Source of the DNA: an uncultured Bacilli bacterium
GTDB lineage: Bacteria; Bacillota_I; Bacilli_A; RF39; UBA660
Direction: 5' to 3'
DNA length: 64,000 nt
NCBI GenBank assembly: GCA_934086185.1
Contig: CAKOHW010000005.1
Location: forward strand, 37,254-101,253
Within the stretch, counting starts at the first letter, position 1, and every line of letters begins with the position of its first letter. The translations under genes were made by a program, and so were the position numbers. Below, piece by piece: positions 16,825-26,011 of the stretch. The notes beneath the pieces are model-generated. The model worked only from the letters and a program-made list of their open reading frames with translations. It had not been told where the DNA came from and ran no database searches.

Positions 16825-17790
16825 TTAGATTGTAGTAATTTCTATATTTTGATAATAATATTTTAATATTTCATCATATTTATAGTTTTCGTTAGCCATA
16901 CCATTTGCTCCATATTGGCTCATACCTACTCCGTGTCCATAACCTTTTGTAGTTATTATGTAATTATCATTGTTTTTTGTTATTTCAAAATCAGTTGATC
17001 TTAATGTTAATGCATGTCTAAATTCTACACCTGTGTAAATTTTTCCATTAACTGATATCTTTTCTACTCTATTTGTTTTATCACGAGATATTATTGAAAT
17101 ATTAAGATCATTTGAAGTAATATTTAATTTGTCTTTTATTTCATTTGTTGTGAATTGTGTATCTACTTTAAATTTATTTACAGATTCATTATCCCAAGGA
17201 GATGATACGCTATTTATTGTTGATTCTCCGAATACCATTTTTGAATCTTCTGTATATCCATTACTCATTGCAAAATAATATGATTTAAATACATCTCCAT
17301 TTATTTTCATAACTAAATTTTTTGTAGATGAAACTGCTTTTTTTATTTTGTCATAATATAAGTCAAAATCTGATTTCCACTTTTCTTGCATTTCTGAAAC
17401 TGAATTATATACTTGATCATCTGTTGTTGTCTCAACATCATATGCATTATCAAAATTTTTTATTTTATACATTGCATATGTTCTAGATACTATTGCTTGT
17501 GCTTTTAATGCTTCTTCATTAAATGAAGCTGGCATTTCACCTGCTACTACACCTACTATATAATCTTCTAAATTTAATGTTTCTATATTATTATTTTTAT
17601 TGATTTTAATATATATATTGTTTTCTTTTTGGTCTTTTATCTGTTGTTTGGTTGTTGTAGGAATAGTTGTTGTATCTTCTTTTTTTAAAACTACTGAATT
17701 TTCTGTTTTGTACATTTTACAAAACAAAGTTATTACACTTGCAGGAATTAATATTAATGTAATTAAATATAATATAATTTTATTTTTCAT
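16825..17790 (-). CDS. spoIID: Stage II sporulation protein D, lytic transglycosylase
   Basis: 321 residues. An N-terminal membrane helix (KNKIILYLITLILIPASVITLF) is followed by a Thr-rich linker and a SpoIID/LytB domain: NLEDYIVGVVAGEMPASFNEEALKAQAIVSRTYAMYK (about 75-112, containing the catalytic Glu of GEMP), YYFAMSNGYTEDSKMVFG, TLRSTDFEI and the final GYGHGVGMSQYGANGMA. SpoIID cleaves glycan strands denuded by SpoIIP so that the mother cell membrane can engulf the forespore. The ATG overlaps the stop of the DUF1146 gene by 4 bases; spoIIQ follows. It is a marker of sporulation capacity. Confidence 0.92.
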   Translation of the reverse strand: MKNKIILYLITLILIPASVITLFCKMYKTENSVVLKKEDTTTIPTTTKQQIKDQKENNIYIKINKNNNIETLNLEDYIVGVVAGEMPASFNEEALKAQAIVSRTYAMYKIKNFDNAYDVETTTDDQVYNSVSEMQEKWKSDFDLYYDKIKKAVSSTKNLVMKINGDVFKSYYFAMSNGYTEDSKMVFGESTINSVSSPWDNESVNKFKVDTQFTTNEIKDKLNITSNDLNISIISRDKTNRVEKISVNGKIYTGVEFRHALTLRSTDFEITKNNDNYIITTKGYGHGVGMSQYGANGMANENYKYDEILKYYYQNIEITTI

Positions 17791-17984
17791 AGTATTTTAC
17801 TTGATGCTAAAAAATCTGTTATAAAATTAGTTAATAAATATGATAATGCGAAACTTAGTATTATTACAAATAGTTTAGCTTCTAATGTTTTATTAGTTTT
17901 CCAAATTTTATTAAAATTTATTCCTGATAGTGTATATACAGATAAGAGTGTTGTAAATACATAAATTAATATTTTAATATTCAT
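17787..17984 (-). CDS. DUF1146 (YwzB-like) small membrane protein
   Basis: 65 residues with two membrane helices (ILIYVFTTLLSVYTLSGI and LFVIILSFALSYLLTNFITDFL) and the family pattern LSGINFNKIWK...LEAKL. Its role is unknown. In Bacillus ywzB lies near murAA and spoIID, and here it overlaps spoIID by 4 bases and follows rpiB by a single base, forming a tight operon. Confidence 0.85.
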   Translation of the reverse strand: MNIKILIYVFTTLLSVYTLSGINFNKIWKTNKTLEAKLFVIILSFALSYLLTNFITDFLASSKIL

Positions 17985-17985
17985 A

Positions 17986-18426
17986 TTAGTTTTCCTTTTC
18001 GTAATTTATTATTTCATTTATTCTTCTTATATGTCTTTCTTCATTAGAAAATTTTGTTTCAATAAATTTATTTATGCAATCTAATATTAAGTTTATATCT
18101 TTTTTATAACTCATTGCTATAATATTTGCATTATTGTGTAGTTTAGCTAATTCTGCTTCATTTATATTTGATACATGTGCACATCTTATACCTTTAACTT
18201 TATTTGCTGCTATAGACATACCTATACCTGTACCACATAATAATATTCCTAATGTGTTTGTATTATTACTAATATATTCAGATACTTTAAATGCATAAAT
18301 TGGGTAGTCATCTGTAGGTGTATTATTTTGACTCATATCTATTATTTCATAATTTTCTTTTAATTTATTAATTATATATTCTTTTTCTTTTACTCCATTA
18401 TGGTCTGTCGCTATTACTATCTTCAT
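17986..18426 (-). CDS. rpiB: Ribose-5-phosphate isomerase B (RpiB/LacA/LacB family)
   Basis: Interconverts ribose 5-phosphate and ribulose 5-phosphate in the pentose phosphate pathway, or related sugar phosphates. About 146 residues starting MKIVIATDHNGVKEKEYI, with the family's DYPIYA segment, GILLCGTGIGMSIAANKVKGIRCAHVSN (anion hole and active-site Cys region) and HNNANIIAMS. The ATG at 18426 is chosen because the protein aligns from there and GAAGG lies 9 bases upstream; the longer frame from 18462 adds an unlikely leader. Confidence 0.92.
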   Translation of the reverse strand: MKIVIATDHNGVKEKEYIINKLKENYEIIDMSQNNTPTDDYPIYAFKVSEYISNNTNTLGILLCGTGIGMSIAANKVKGIRCAHVSNINEAELAKLHNNANIIAMSYKKDINLILDCINKFIETKFSNEERHIRRINEIINYEKEN

Positions 18427-18477
18427 AATCATCATCCTTCTATTAGAAGTATAACATATCATTATGAAATAAATGTC

Positions 18478-18506
18478 AAAAAAATAAGCCTTTACGCTTA
18501 TTTTTT
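18478..18506. terminator. Intrinsic terminator after rpmE
   Basis: AAAAATAAGC / GCTTATTTTTT hairpin with a 6-base loop and T runs on both strands, between rpmE and rpiB. Confidence 0.75.
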
Positions 18507-18507
18507 G

Positions 18508-18717
18508 TTATTCAGCTTTATCTAAGTTGAATTTTTTGTTGAATTTTTCTATCTTAGTACTTCTCTTATTTTTTCCTTGTTTTCCAGTATAGAATGGATG
18601 ACATTCACTACATATTTCAACATTTTGTGTTGCTTTATTTGATTTTGCTACAAATGTTGCTCCACAAGCACATTTAAAAGTACAATCAACTGTTTCTGGA
18701 TGTATTCCTTTTTTCAT
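18508..18717 (-). CDS. rpmE: 50S ribosomal protein bL31, zinc-binding type
   Basis: 69 residues beginning MKKGIHPE and holding CTFKCACG and CSECHPFYTGKQ, the four-Cys zinc form of bL31, with the closing lysine-rich tail. It docks on the 50S central protuberance bridging to 30S. AAGGAG lies 8 bases upstream. The leader (about 18718-18790) has a TATACT -10 and repeated CTATGGC/GCTATGGC segments, so an autoregulatory L31 leader is possible but not shown. Confidence 0.96.
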   Translation of the reverse strand: MKKGIHPETVDCTFKCACGATFVAKSNKATQNVEICSECHPFYTGKQGKNKRSTKIEKFNKKFNLDKAE

Positions 18718-18826
18718 ATTTTTCTCCTTCCGCCATAGCTAATATTTCAAGCCATAGAAATTACGTACTTCAATAGTATAGCATACTTTTTTATATTTGC
18801 AAGCAAATAATATAATTTTAGTTGGA

Positions 18827-20080
18827 TTATTCATCAACCAATTTTACGTCTGCTCCTACTTTGCTTAATTTTTCTACTAAATTTTCGTATCCTCTTAATA
18901 TATGCTCAATATTCGTTATTACTGTTGTGCCTTGTGCAATCATGCCTGCTAACATCATTGCTGCACCAGCTCTAAGATCTGTTGCCACTACTTCTCTACC
19001 TTTTAAAGGTGTTTTACCTGTTATTACAGCACTGTTATCAAATAAGTTAATGTGTGCTCCCATAGCATTTAAATGTTTTATATGTCTCATTCTATTTTCA
19101 TATATTGTTTCTTCAAATAATGATTCGCCCATACATTGCGTTAAAAGTGTAGACATTGGTTGTCCTAAATCTGTTGGAAACCCTGGATATACTTGAGTTT
19201 TTAAATTTACAGGTTTTAAATTATTTGTTGCTGAAACATATATTTTTGCATTTTCTATTTTAAATTGTGCTCCAGTTTCTCTTAATTTTGTTATAACAGA
19301 TTCTAAATGTTCTTTTATTACACCATCTATAATTAAATCTTTACCTAATAAGATGCCCATCATTAAATATGTTCCTGTTTCAATTCTATCTGGTATTACC
19401 TCTACAATTCCATCACCTAAGGTTTCTACACCTTCTATTTTAATTGAACTAGTTCCTACTCCAGATATTTTTGCTCCCATAGTATTTAAAAATGATGCTA
19501 TGTTAACTATTTCTGGCTCTTTTGCTGCATTCCAAATATGAGTAGTACCTTTTGCTAGTACTGCTGCTAACATAATATTTACTGTTGCTCCTACACTTGC
19601 AAAATCTAAATATATATCGGCTCCATGTAATTCATCAGCTGTTATAGTATATGTATTATCTTCTATTTCTACATGTGCTCCCATTTTTTCAAATCCTTTT
19701 ATGTGCAAATCTATTGGTCTACTTCCTATAACACATCCTCCAGGATATGATATTACTGCTTTATGATATTTACTTAGAAGAGCACCCATAAAGTAATATG
19801 AAGCTCTAATTGATGATGCATATTCTCTATCTATTTCTACATTTTGTACGTTTTTATTATCTATTTCTAATAAATCATCTGTTCTTTTGATTACTGAGCC
19901 TAATTTTTGTAACATTGCATCAAGTTTGTTTACATCACTAATATTTGGTACGTTGTAAATTTTACATTTTCCATTTGTTAAAATTGTAGCGGGCAAAAGA
20001 CCGACAACACTATTTTTAGCACCACCTATTTTGATAGTACCACTTAATTGGTTGCCTCCTTTTATAATAAGTTTTTTCAT
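18827..20080 (-). CDS. murA: UDP-N-acetylglucosamine 1-carboxyvinyltransferase
   Basis: First committed step of peptidoglycan synthesis: transfers enolpyruvate from PEP to UDP-GlcNAc. About 417 residues from the chosen ATG at 20080, which has AGGAG 7 bases upstream; the frame from 20134 only adds a non-homologous leader. Seen: GGAKNSVVGLLPATIL (about 19-34), the catalytic cysteine loop GGCVIGSRPIDLHIKG (about 114-129, Cys present, so the classic fosfomycin target), TEIE-like ETGTYLMMGI and DLRAGAAMMLAGMIAQG. It stands among envelope and sporulation genes as in Bacillus. Confidence 0.97.
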   Translation of the reverse strand: MKKLIIKGGNQLSGTIKIGGAKNSVVGLLPATILTNGKCKIYNVPNISDVNKLDAMLQKLGSVIKRTDDLLEIDNKNVQNVEIDREYASSIRASYYFMGALLSKYHKAVISYPGGCVIGSRPIDLHIKGFEKMGAHVEIEDNTYTITADELHGADIYLDFASVGATVNIMLAAVLAKGTTHIWNAAKEPEIVNIASFLNTMGAKISGVGTSSIKIEGVETLGDGIVEVIPDRIETGTYLMMGILLGKDLIIDGVIKEHLESVITKLRETGAQFKIENAKIYVSATNNLKPVNLKTQVYPGFPTDLGQPMSTLLTQCMGESLFEETIYENRMRHIKHLNAMGAHINLFDNSAVITGKTPLKGREVVATDLRAGAAMMLAGMIAQGTTVITNIEHILRGYENLVEKLSKVGADVKLVDE

Positions 20081-20191
20081 AAAACCACTCCTAAACTTAT
20101 GAAAAAAATTGTGAATAAGTATTTTCTTTTCCACATAATTTGTATTTCTAATTAAATTATAGTAGATAATTAGGAATATCGCAATAATACT

Positions 20192-20734
20192 TTATAAACT
20201 TTTACATATAAATATAATTCCCAGCATAAATAACATAATTGTACTAATTAAATAGGAATATTTGTTAAAAAGTTTATTTAAATATTTTCCTAGTGTTAAG
20301 CCTACGAATGTAAAAGAAAAACTACACAATGAAAAAATTGTTGATGATAAAAGTAAATTGGTTGTTATTGCATTTAAACCTAAACCTACTGATAAACTAT
20401 CTAATGATACTCCAAATGCAAAAAGTATTGTACCAAATTTATTTAACTTTATATCTTTATTTGTTGGATTAATATATTCAATAAACATTTCTAAAGATAA
20501 AAGTACAAGAATTATTCCTAATATTAAATTTGAATTTATTACTATTATTTTATTTAAAGAATATGATATTAATACTCCAATTAGTGGCATAATAAAGTGA
20601 AATATTCCTACAGTTAAACTAATTTTAATAGATTTTTTTAAAGGTATATTTTTTAATCCTAAAACAGTTGCTATAGAAAATGCATCAATACTTAAACAAC
20701 AGCCAATTATTAATAAGAGTATTAGTTCTTTCAT
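20192..20734 (-). CDS. mntP: MntP-family manganese efflux pump
   Basis: 180 residues forming six predicted membrane helices. Two inverted halves carry the metal-binding Asp motifs LSIDAFSIATVLGL (about 15-28) and GVSLDSLSVGLGL (about 107-119) typical of MntP, with the related YtaF sporulation membrane proteins as an alternative given the spoIIR neighbour. The ATG follows GGTGATAAA. It lies about 20 bases downstream of spoIIR and is probably co-transcribed. Confidence 0.78.
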   Translation of the reverse strand: MKELILLLIIGCCLSIDAFSIATVLGLKNIPLKKSIKISLTVGIFHFIMPLIGVLISYSLNKIIVINSNLILGIILVLLSLEMFIEYINPTNKDIKLNKFGTILFAFGVSLDSLSVGLGLNAITTNLLLSSTIFSLCSFSFTFVGLTLGKYLNKLFNKYSYLISTIMLFMLGIIFICKSL

Positions 20735-20755
20735 TTTATCACCATACTAATTTTA

Positions 20756-21268
20756 TTAATTATAGTGATTTAATATTTCTAAAACTTTTGATTTATACTC
20801 GACAAAATCTTTATCTTCTTTTTTTACATCTATTGAACATAAAGGTGGAAATAATACACACCACCAATTTTCTCCCTTTGCTTCGCCTATTTCTACTACT
20901 AATGATTCATAGTTACCTGGTTTATATTTTATTCCGTTAAGTTCTTTTTCTGGAAAATAGTTATTTCCATATTTAATTTTATAATTGTTGTTTTTTAATG
21001 TTTTGGTTACTATATTATTTATGCTATTTAATTCTTTGCTAATTGTTAGTCTAGCATCATTTATGTTAGATGTACTATTTAATTTTTTATATAAATTATT
21101 TTCTATATTTTCTTTTACTAATACTTTGTCTAGTTGATCTTCTATTTTATTACTATTTGCTATAACTCTTATTCTTATAGAATTATCTGGAATAGTTAGT
21201 TCTTGTTTTTGTTTATAATTGCATAATACTAAGATTATAATTGATAATATTATTGTTATTTTCTTCAT
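20756..21268 (-). CDS. spoIIR: Stage II sporulation protein R
   Basis: About 170 residues: an N-terminal export helix (KKITIILSIIILVLC) and a secreted domain with IRIRVIANSNKIEDQ near 32-46 and the family hallmark GENWWCVLFPPLCSID near 140-155. SpoIIR is made in the forespore and activates the SpoIIGA protease in the mother cell, releasing sigma-E. The ATG at 21268 is preferred to a GTG at 21277. Its presence with spoIID, spoIIQ and bofA implies a compartment-specific sigma cascade. Confidence 0.92.
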   Translation of the reverse strand: MKKITIILSIIILVLCNYKQKQELTIPDNSIRIRVIANSNKIEDQLDKVLVKENIENNLYKKLNSTSNINDARLTISKELNSINNIVTKTLKNNNYKIKYGNNYFPEKELNGIKYKPGNYESLVVEIGEAKGENWWCVLFPPLCSIDVKKEDKDFVEYKSKVLEILNHYN

Positions 21269-21309
21269 AAAAAACACAACCTTTCAAATAATTTATGGGT
21301 TGTGTTTTG
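21269..21309 (-). terminator. Intrinsic terminator between prmC and spoIIR
   Basis: AAAACACAACC / GGTTGTGTTTT hairpin followed on the minus strand by a T run; it also holds the spoIIR ribosome site, so folding could limit spoIIR translation. Confidence 0.6.
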
Positions 21310-21314
21310 TTATT

Positions 21315-22049
21315 TTATTCATTTATTATAAATAAGTATCTATCTTTCCCCGTTAAATCTTTTTCTATAGATATTTTAGATTTTGGAAAATATTTTTTTG
21401 CAACACTTATTAATAATTTACCTTGTTTATTTCCAATTTCAAACGCTATTAAACTTTTTTTATTTAAATATGATTTGCAAGTAGATAATATATGTTTATA
21501 GAAGTTAATACCTGTAGAATCTGCATATATTGCTTTTTTTGGCTCATATTTTATTGATACATCTGTTTCATCTTTCTCTGTTATATATGGTGGATTAGAA
21601 ATTAGTACATCATATGTATTTACTGTTTTATATTTAAATAAATTATGATGTATAAAATTTATATCCGCATTATTTAATTTTGCATTTTTCTTGGCAACTC
21701 GTAATGCACTTCTACTTATGTCTAAACTTGATATATTTGAATTATCTAATTCTTTTTTTAAAACTATACTAATACATCCTGACCCTGTACCTAATTCCAT
21801 AATTGATGGAGTTTTAATATCTAATTTTTTTATATAATTTATTGTTTTTTCTACTAACGTTTCAGTTTCAAATCTTGGTATTAATACTTTTTTATTTACT
21901 TTTATATTGTATCCATAAAAGTTTACATATCCTATTAAGTATTGTACAGGATAGTTGTTTTCTATTTTTTTTACTATTCTATTTAAATTTTTGTATTTTG
22001 CTTTTAATAACTTCCAATCATTTTCAGTGACATTTTTTGGCTTATTCAT
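21315..22049 (-). CDS. prmC: Release factor glutamine N5-methyltransferase
   Basis: Methylates the GGQ glutamine of release factors using SAM. 244 residues, shorter than the usual ~280 because the N-terminal helical domain is cut down; the catalytic part is complete: PVQYLIGYVNFYGYNIKVNKKVLIPRFETE (about 35-64), MELGTGSGCISIVL (SAM site, about 80-93), and ISNPPYI (NPPY catalytic motif, about 150-156). It directly follows prfA, its substrate gene, at a start-stop junction. Confidence 0.93.
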   Translation of the reverse strand: MNKPKNVTENDWKLLKAKYKNLNRIVKKIENNYPVQYLIGYVNFYGYNIKVNKKVLIPRFETETLVEKTINYIKKLDIKTPSIMELGTGSGCISIVLKKELDNSNISSLDISRSALRVAKKNAKLNNADINFIHHNLFKYKTVNTYDVLISNPPYITEKDETDVSIKYEPKKAIYADSTGINFYKHILSTCKSYLNKKSLIAFEIGNKQGKLLISVAKKYFPKSKISIEKDLTGKDRYLFIINE

Positions 22050-23104
22050 TATTTTCCTTCTAACTTCATTCTTTGATCTTCAGTTATTAAAGCGTTTATT
22101 ATTTCGTCTATGTTTCCTTCCATTACTCTATCAAGGTTCATAACACTAAAATTTATTCTATGGTCAGTGACTCTATTTTGTGGATAATTATAAGTTCTTA
22201 TCTTTTCGGATCTATCTCCTGTACCTATTTTACTTCTTCTTTCTTTTCCTGTTTCTTCTTCCATTTCTTGTAATTTTTTATCGTATAGTCTAGTTTTTAA
22301 GATTTTTATTGCTTTTTCTTTATTTTTTATTTGGCTTCTTTCTGTTTGTGAGTATACTATTATTCCTGTTGGAATATGGGTTAATCTTACTGCTGAGTCT
22401 GTTGTATTTACCCCTTGACCTCCACATCCACTACTTCTTGTAACATCTACTCTAACTTCGTTCATATCTAATTCAAAATCAAAATCGTCTGCTTCTGGCA
22501 TTACTAAAACAGTCGCTGTTGAAGTATGTACTCTACCTTGTGTTTCTGTTGCTGGAACTCTTTGAACTCTATGAGAACCACTTTCAAATTTTAATTTTGA
22601 ATATACGTTTTTTCCTTTAATAGAAAATTCTATTTGCGAATATCCTCCACTTGTTCCTGGTTCTTCATTATTAATTTCTATTTTCCAGCCATTTTTTTCA
22701 GCATATTTAGAATACATTCTAAATAAGTCCCCAGCAAAGATATTTGCTTCATCTCCACCAGCAGCACCTCTTATTTCCATTATTATATCTTTTCCGTCAT
22801 TTTCATCTTTAGGAATTAAGAGAATTTCTAATTCTTTAATTAAATTATCTTTTTTGGTTTCATTTAATTCTAATTCTTCTTTAGCAATTGTTCCCATTTC
22901 TGGATCATTTACCATTAATTTTAATCCTTCAATTTCTTCTGTAACATTTGTTAACTCTTCATACTTTTTAACTATAGTTTCTAAGTCACTATGTTCTTTA
23001 GATATTGTTTTGAATTTATTATAATCATTTATTATTTCTGGATTTATTAATTCTTCAGATAATTCTTCATATCGTTTTTTTATTATTTCTAATCTTTCTA
23101 TCAT
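22049..23104 (-). CDS. prfA: Peptide chain release factor 1
   Basis: Recognises UAA and UAG and triggers peptide release. 351 residues: [15 protein letters not shown] near 115-129, [22 protein letters not shown] with the PAT anticodon-like tripeptide near 183-205, and [20 protein letters not shown] with the catalytic GGQ near 230. The C-terminus [14 protein letters not shown] ([15 protein letters not shown]) is typical of RF1. Genes in the window also end in UGA, so RF2 must be encoded elsewhere. Confidence 0.97.
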   Translation of the reverse strand: MIERLEIIKKRYEELSEELINPEIINDYNKFKTISKEHSDLETIVKKYEELTNVTEEIEGLKLMVNDPEMGTIAKEELELNETKKDNLIKELEILLIPKDENDGKDIIMEIRGAAGGDEANIFAGDLFRMYSKYAEKNGWKIEINNEEPGTSGGYSQIEFSIKGKNVYSKLKFESGSHRVQRVPATETQGRVHTSTATVLVMPEADDFDFELDMNEVRVDVTRSSGCGGQGVNTTDSAVRLTHIPTGIIVYSQTERSQIKNKEKAIKILKTRLYDKKLQEMEEETGKERRSKIGTGDRSEKIRTYNYPQNRVTDHRINFSVMNLDRVMEGNIDEIINALITEDQRMKLEGK

Positions 23105-23128
23105 TATTAACCTCCATGGGTATATTTA

Positions 23129-23560
23129 TTATTCGTTTTCCTCTAAATCTTCCATTACAACTAAATCTTGTAGATCATCATCATCTTCATCGTCATCTAC
23201 AATTTCTTCATCATAATTTATTTCATTATCTACTTCTTCTTTTTCTTCTCTTGGTTCTTCTTCTATTATTTCTTCATCATCGTCGTCATCATCATCTATT
23301 ACAAGTTTTGTACTGTGATTTATTTTTAAATCCCAGTAACCTTTTTCTAACATTATAAATCTTTTGTCTGTTGATAAAAGTTCAAAAAAATCTGCTAAAT
23401 GTTCTTCAAATGCAGTTGCATCTAGATTCATAACTTTTATTACTTCCTTAAACAAATCTTGTATTTTCATTTTATTTTGATTATTTTCTAATATTAAATA
23501 TGCAACATCATCATATGACATTGTTTCTAATTCTTCTTTTGTTAAATTTATTGATTTCAT
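23129..23560 (-). CDS. rpoE: RNA polymerase delta subunit
   Basis: 143 residues: an N-terminal HARE-HTH domain (about 1-90, including SYDDVAYLILE and EKGYWDLK) and a long Asp/Glu-rich unstructured tail. Firmicutes-specific subunit that speeds RNA polymerase recycling and displaces nucleic acids. The ATG follows GGAGGAATTTTT. It precedes prfA by 24 bases. Confidence 0.92.
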   Translation of the reverse strand: MKSINLTKEELETMSYDDVAYLILENNQNKMKIQDLFKEVIKVMNLDATAFEEHLADFFELLSTDKRFIMLEKGYWDLKINHSTKLVIDDDDDDDEEIIEEEPREEKEEVDNEINYDEEIVDDDEDDDDLQDLVVMEDLEENE

Positions 23561-23641
23561 AAAAATTCCTCCGTAATTTATATTTATATGTATTTAAAAC
23601 AAATATAATTTTATCATAATAGTTAGTATTGTCAACTACTT

Positions 23642-23977
23642 TTAAATATATTCTATAAATATTCTATTCAATATATTTTCTTCTGTTTCTATTTTGTATA
23701 TAATATCTATATTTGTACTCGAATCTTTATACTCTATAAGCTTAATATCTAAGTTTAATTTATTATTATTTTCTAATAGTTCTATAATACATTTTTCATT
23801 TTTAAAGTCTAATATGATTTTTTCTGATTCTGTGATTTTAGTAAATGCTTGATTGGATATAGTATATTTATCTTTATTTAATATAAATGATGTATTATTA
23901 TTTTTTATACATGGTATATTTTTGTAATCTAAGATTAAATTATTATTTTTATATAATTTTAAATTCATTTTTTTCAT
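23642..23977 (-). CDS. Small beta-rich protein, possibly DUF1934 (YwiB-like)
   Basis: About 111 residues with alternating short strands and no membrane segment. The sequence is too diverged for a confident family call. In Bacillus ywiB (DUF1934) lies next to rpoE, and the overall length and pattern fit such a calycin-like barrel. The ATG at 23977 is preferred because AAAGGA lies 8 bases upstream; an in-frame ATG at 23995 has no ribosome site. Confidence 0.55.
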   Translation of the reverse strand: MKKMNLKLYKNNNLILDYKNIPCIKNNNTSFILNKDKYTISNQAFTKITESEKIILDFKNEKCIIELLENNNKLNLDIKLIEYKDSSTNIDIIYKIETEENILNRIFIEYI

Positions 23978-24072
23978 ACAATCTTTCCTTTTCAAAAGAT
24001 TTTAACATATTTTTTTGTAATTTGCACTTATAATTAAATATTTTATTTACATAATAATTTTAGGTGATTTAA

Positions 24073-25980
24073 GTGAAATACTTAAAAATGATATTTAAAA
24101 TATGTATTTTTTCTTTTATATGTTTTGTAGTTATTATGTCTTCATTATATATTTATTCTTATTTATCACCTGGAATCGATTTAAAAACTAGCAATTCATT
24201 TTATATATATGATAATAATAATGAAATTGTTTATCAAGGTTCAGGCAATAGTGAATGGGTTAACTTAGAAGATGTTAATAAAAATTTTTTAAATGCAATC
24301 ATAAGTACAGAAGATAAGAATTTTTATAAACATTGGGGTTTTGATTATTTACGTATCGTAAAATCTATGTATAGTAATATTAAGAATGGTTACATAACTC
24401 AGGGTGGCAGTACTATTAGTCAACAATATGTAAAAAATATGTATTTAGATTTCGATCAAACTTGGGATAGAAAAATTCAGGAAGCATTTTTAACTTTAAA
24501 GTTAGAAACTCACTATTCTAAAGAGGATATTATAGAAGGTTATATAAATACAATTAATTTTGGACAAGGATGTTATGGCATTAGTGAAGCAAGTAAGTAT
24601 TATTTTAATAAGAAACCTAAAGATTTAAGTTTGGAAGAGGCTATAATACTTGCGGGTATACCTAAGTCTCCTAATAATTATAATCCAATTAGTAATTACG
24701 ATACTTCTATTAAAAGAGCAAAAATTGTTATGAATGCTATGATTAATAATAAAAAGTTAAGTGTTAAAGATAGTGAAAATCTTTTTAAAAATAAATTAGA
24801 GATATATGGTAAAAGTGATTTAAATAATTTACAAACGTTAATGTATTATCAAGATGCTGTTATGGAAGAATTAAAAAAAATCAATACAATTCCTAATAGT
24901 TTAATTGATTCTGGAGGTTTAAAAATATATACTAATTTAGATATTAACGCTCAAACTAATTTAGAAAATGCTATTATTAATAACATGCTTGATGATGAAA
25001 CTCAAGTTGCTAGTATAATGATAGAACCTAGTAGTGGAAAAATTATTGCGTTAGCTGGTGGAAAAGATTACAAAGTAAGTCAATTTAATAGAGTTACTTC
25101 ATCTAAACGTCAAGTTGGCTCCACTATAAAGCCTTTTCTATATTATACTGCTCTTGAAAACAATTTAACTAGTGCTTCTAAGTTTTTAAGTGAGGAAACA
25201 AGTTTTGTTTTTTCTAACAATCAAACCTATACTCCTACTAATTTTGCTAACAAATATGCAAATAAAGATATAACTATGGCTGCTGCTTTAGCTTATTCAG
25301 ATAATATATATGCTGTTAAAACCCATTTATTTTTAGGAGAAGATAAATTAGTAGAAACTATGAAAAATGTTGGATTAAAAGAAAAATTAGATGCGATACC
25401 GTCATTAGCACTGGGTAGTAAAGAAATTAATATGCTAGATTATGCAGAAGCTTATAATACACTTGCAAGTAATGGTTATAAACAAGATATTTATTTAATT
25501 AATAAAGTTGAGGATTTAAATGGAAATATTTTATATGAACATAAAGATGAAAAAGATTTAGTTTTAAATACAAATTATCTTTATATTTTAGATGAAATGA
25601 TGAGTAATACCTATAATAGTGATTTTATTAGTTATAACTCTCCTACTGCATTATCTATAAAAGATAAGTTAACTAAAAAATATGCTATTAAAAGTGGTTC
25701 TACTAATAATGACTATTGGTTAGTTGGATATAATCCTGATATACTCGCATTGGTATGGACTGGTAATGACAATAATAAAGATGTTGAATCTACATACTCT
25801 AAGTTAACTAAATATATTTGGGCTGATGCAGTAGAAGGTACTTTAAAAGATAAAGAAAGTACATGGTATAATAAACCGCAAAATGTTGAAAGTGCATATT
25901 TAAATCCTGTTTCTGGAGAATATAGTAATGGAAAAGATGGTACTTTATTTTATTTCTTAAAAGGTACTGAGCCAAATTAA
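24073..25980 (+). CDS. Class A penicillin-binding protein (transglycosylase/transpeptidase)
   Basis: Bifunctional peptidoglycan synthase of 635 residues. One N-terminal membrane helix (IFSFICFVVIMSSLYIYSYL), then a GT51 glycosyltransferase domain: ISTEDKNFYKHWGFD (catalytic Glu, about 77-91), GGSTISQQYVKN, and EIDT-like LEAIILAGIPKSP. The transpeptidase domain follows with a serine-acyl motif SSKRQVGSTIKPFLYYT (STIK, about 347), SDN (YSDNIYAVKT, about 411) and KSGST (about 541) in place of KTG. It starts at GTG 24073 behind GGTGAT. It reads against the neighbouring leftward genes and ends at a terminator shared with noc. Confidence 0.92.
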   Translation: MKYLKMIFKICIFSFICFVVIMSSLYIYSYLSPGIDLKTSNSFYIYDNNNEIVYQGSGNSEWVNLEDVNKNFLNAIISTEDKNFYKHWGFDYLRIVKSMYSNIKNGYITQGGSTISQQYVKNMYLDFDQTWDRKIQEAFLTLKLETHYSKEDIIEGYINTINFGQGCYGISEASKYYFNKKPKDLSLEEAIILAGIPKSPNNYNPISNYDTSIKRAKIVMNAMINNKKLSVKDSENLFKNKLEIYGKSDLNNLQTLMYYQDAVMEELKKINTIPNSLIDSGGLKIYTNLDINAQTNLENAIINNMLDDETQVASIMIEPSSGKIIALAGGKDYKVSQFNRVTSSKRQVGSTIKPFLYYTALENNLTSASKFLSEETSFVFSNNQTYTPTNFANKYANKDITMAAALAYSDNIYAVKTHLFLGEDKLVETMKNVGLKEKLDAIPSLALGSKEINMLDYAEAYNTLASNGYKQDIYLINKVEDLNGNILYEHKDEKDLVLNTNYLYILDEMMSNTYNSDFISYNSPTALSIKDKLTKKYAIKSGSTNNDYWLVGYNPDILALVWTGNDNNKDVESTYSKLTKYIWADAVEGTLKDKESTWYNKPQNVESAYLNPVSGEYSNGKDGTLFYFLKGTEPN

Positions 25981-26011
25981 AATAGTTCATTGTAAGATAT
26001 GAACTATTTTT
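25979..26011. terminator. Bidirectional terminator between PBP and noc
   Basis: AAAATAGTTCAT / ATGAACTATTTT hairpin with an 8-base loop between convergent stop codons, T-rich on the plus side. Confidence 0.75.

Noticed and set aside
18718..18826. A ribosomal protein L31 leader riboregulator before rpmE.
   Set aside because: Repeated CTATGGC pieces are seen but they are direct rather than paired repeats, and no consensus leader fold could be drawn, so it is only mentioned under rpmE.
23116..23358. Plus-strand ORF rich in His and Leu.
   Set aside because: It is the reverse complement of the Asp/Glu repeat in rpoE.
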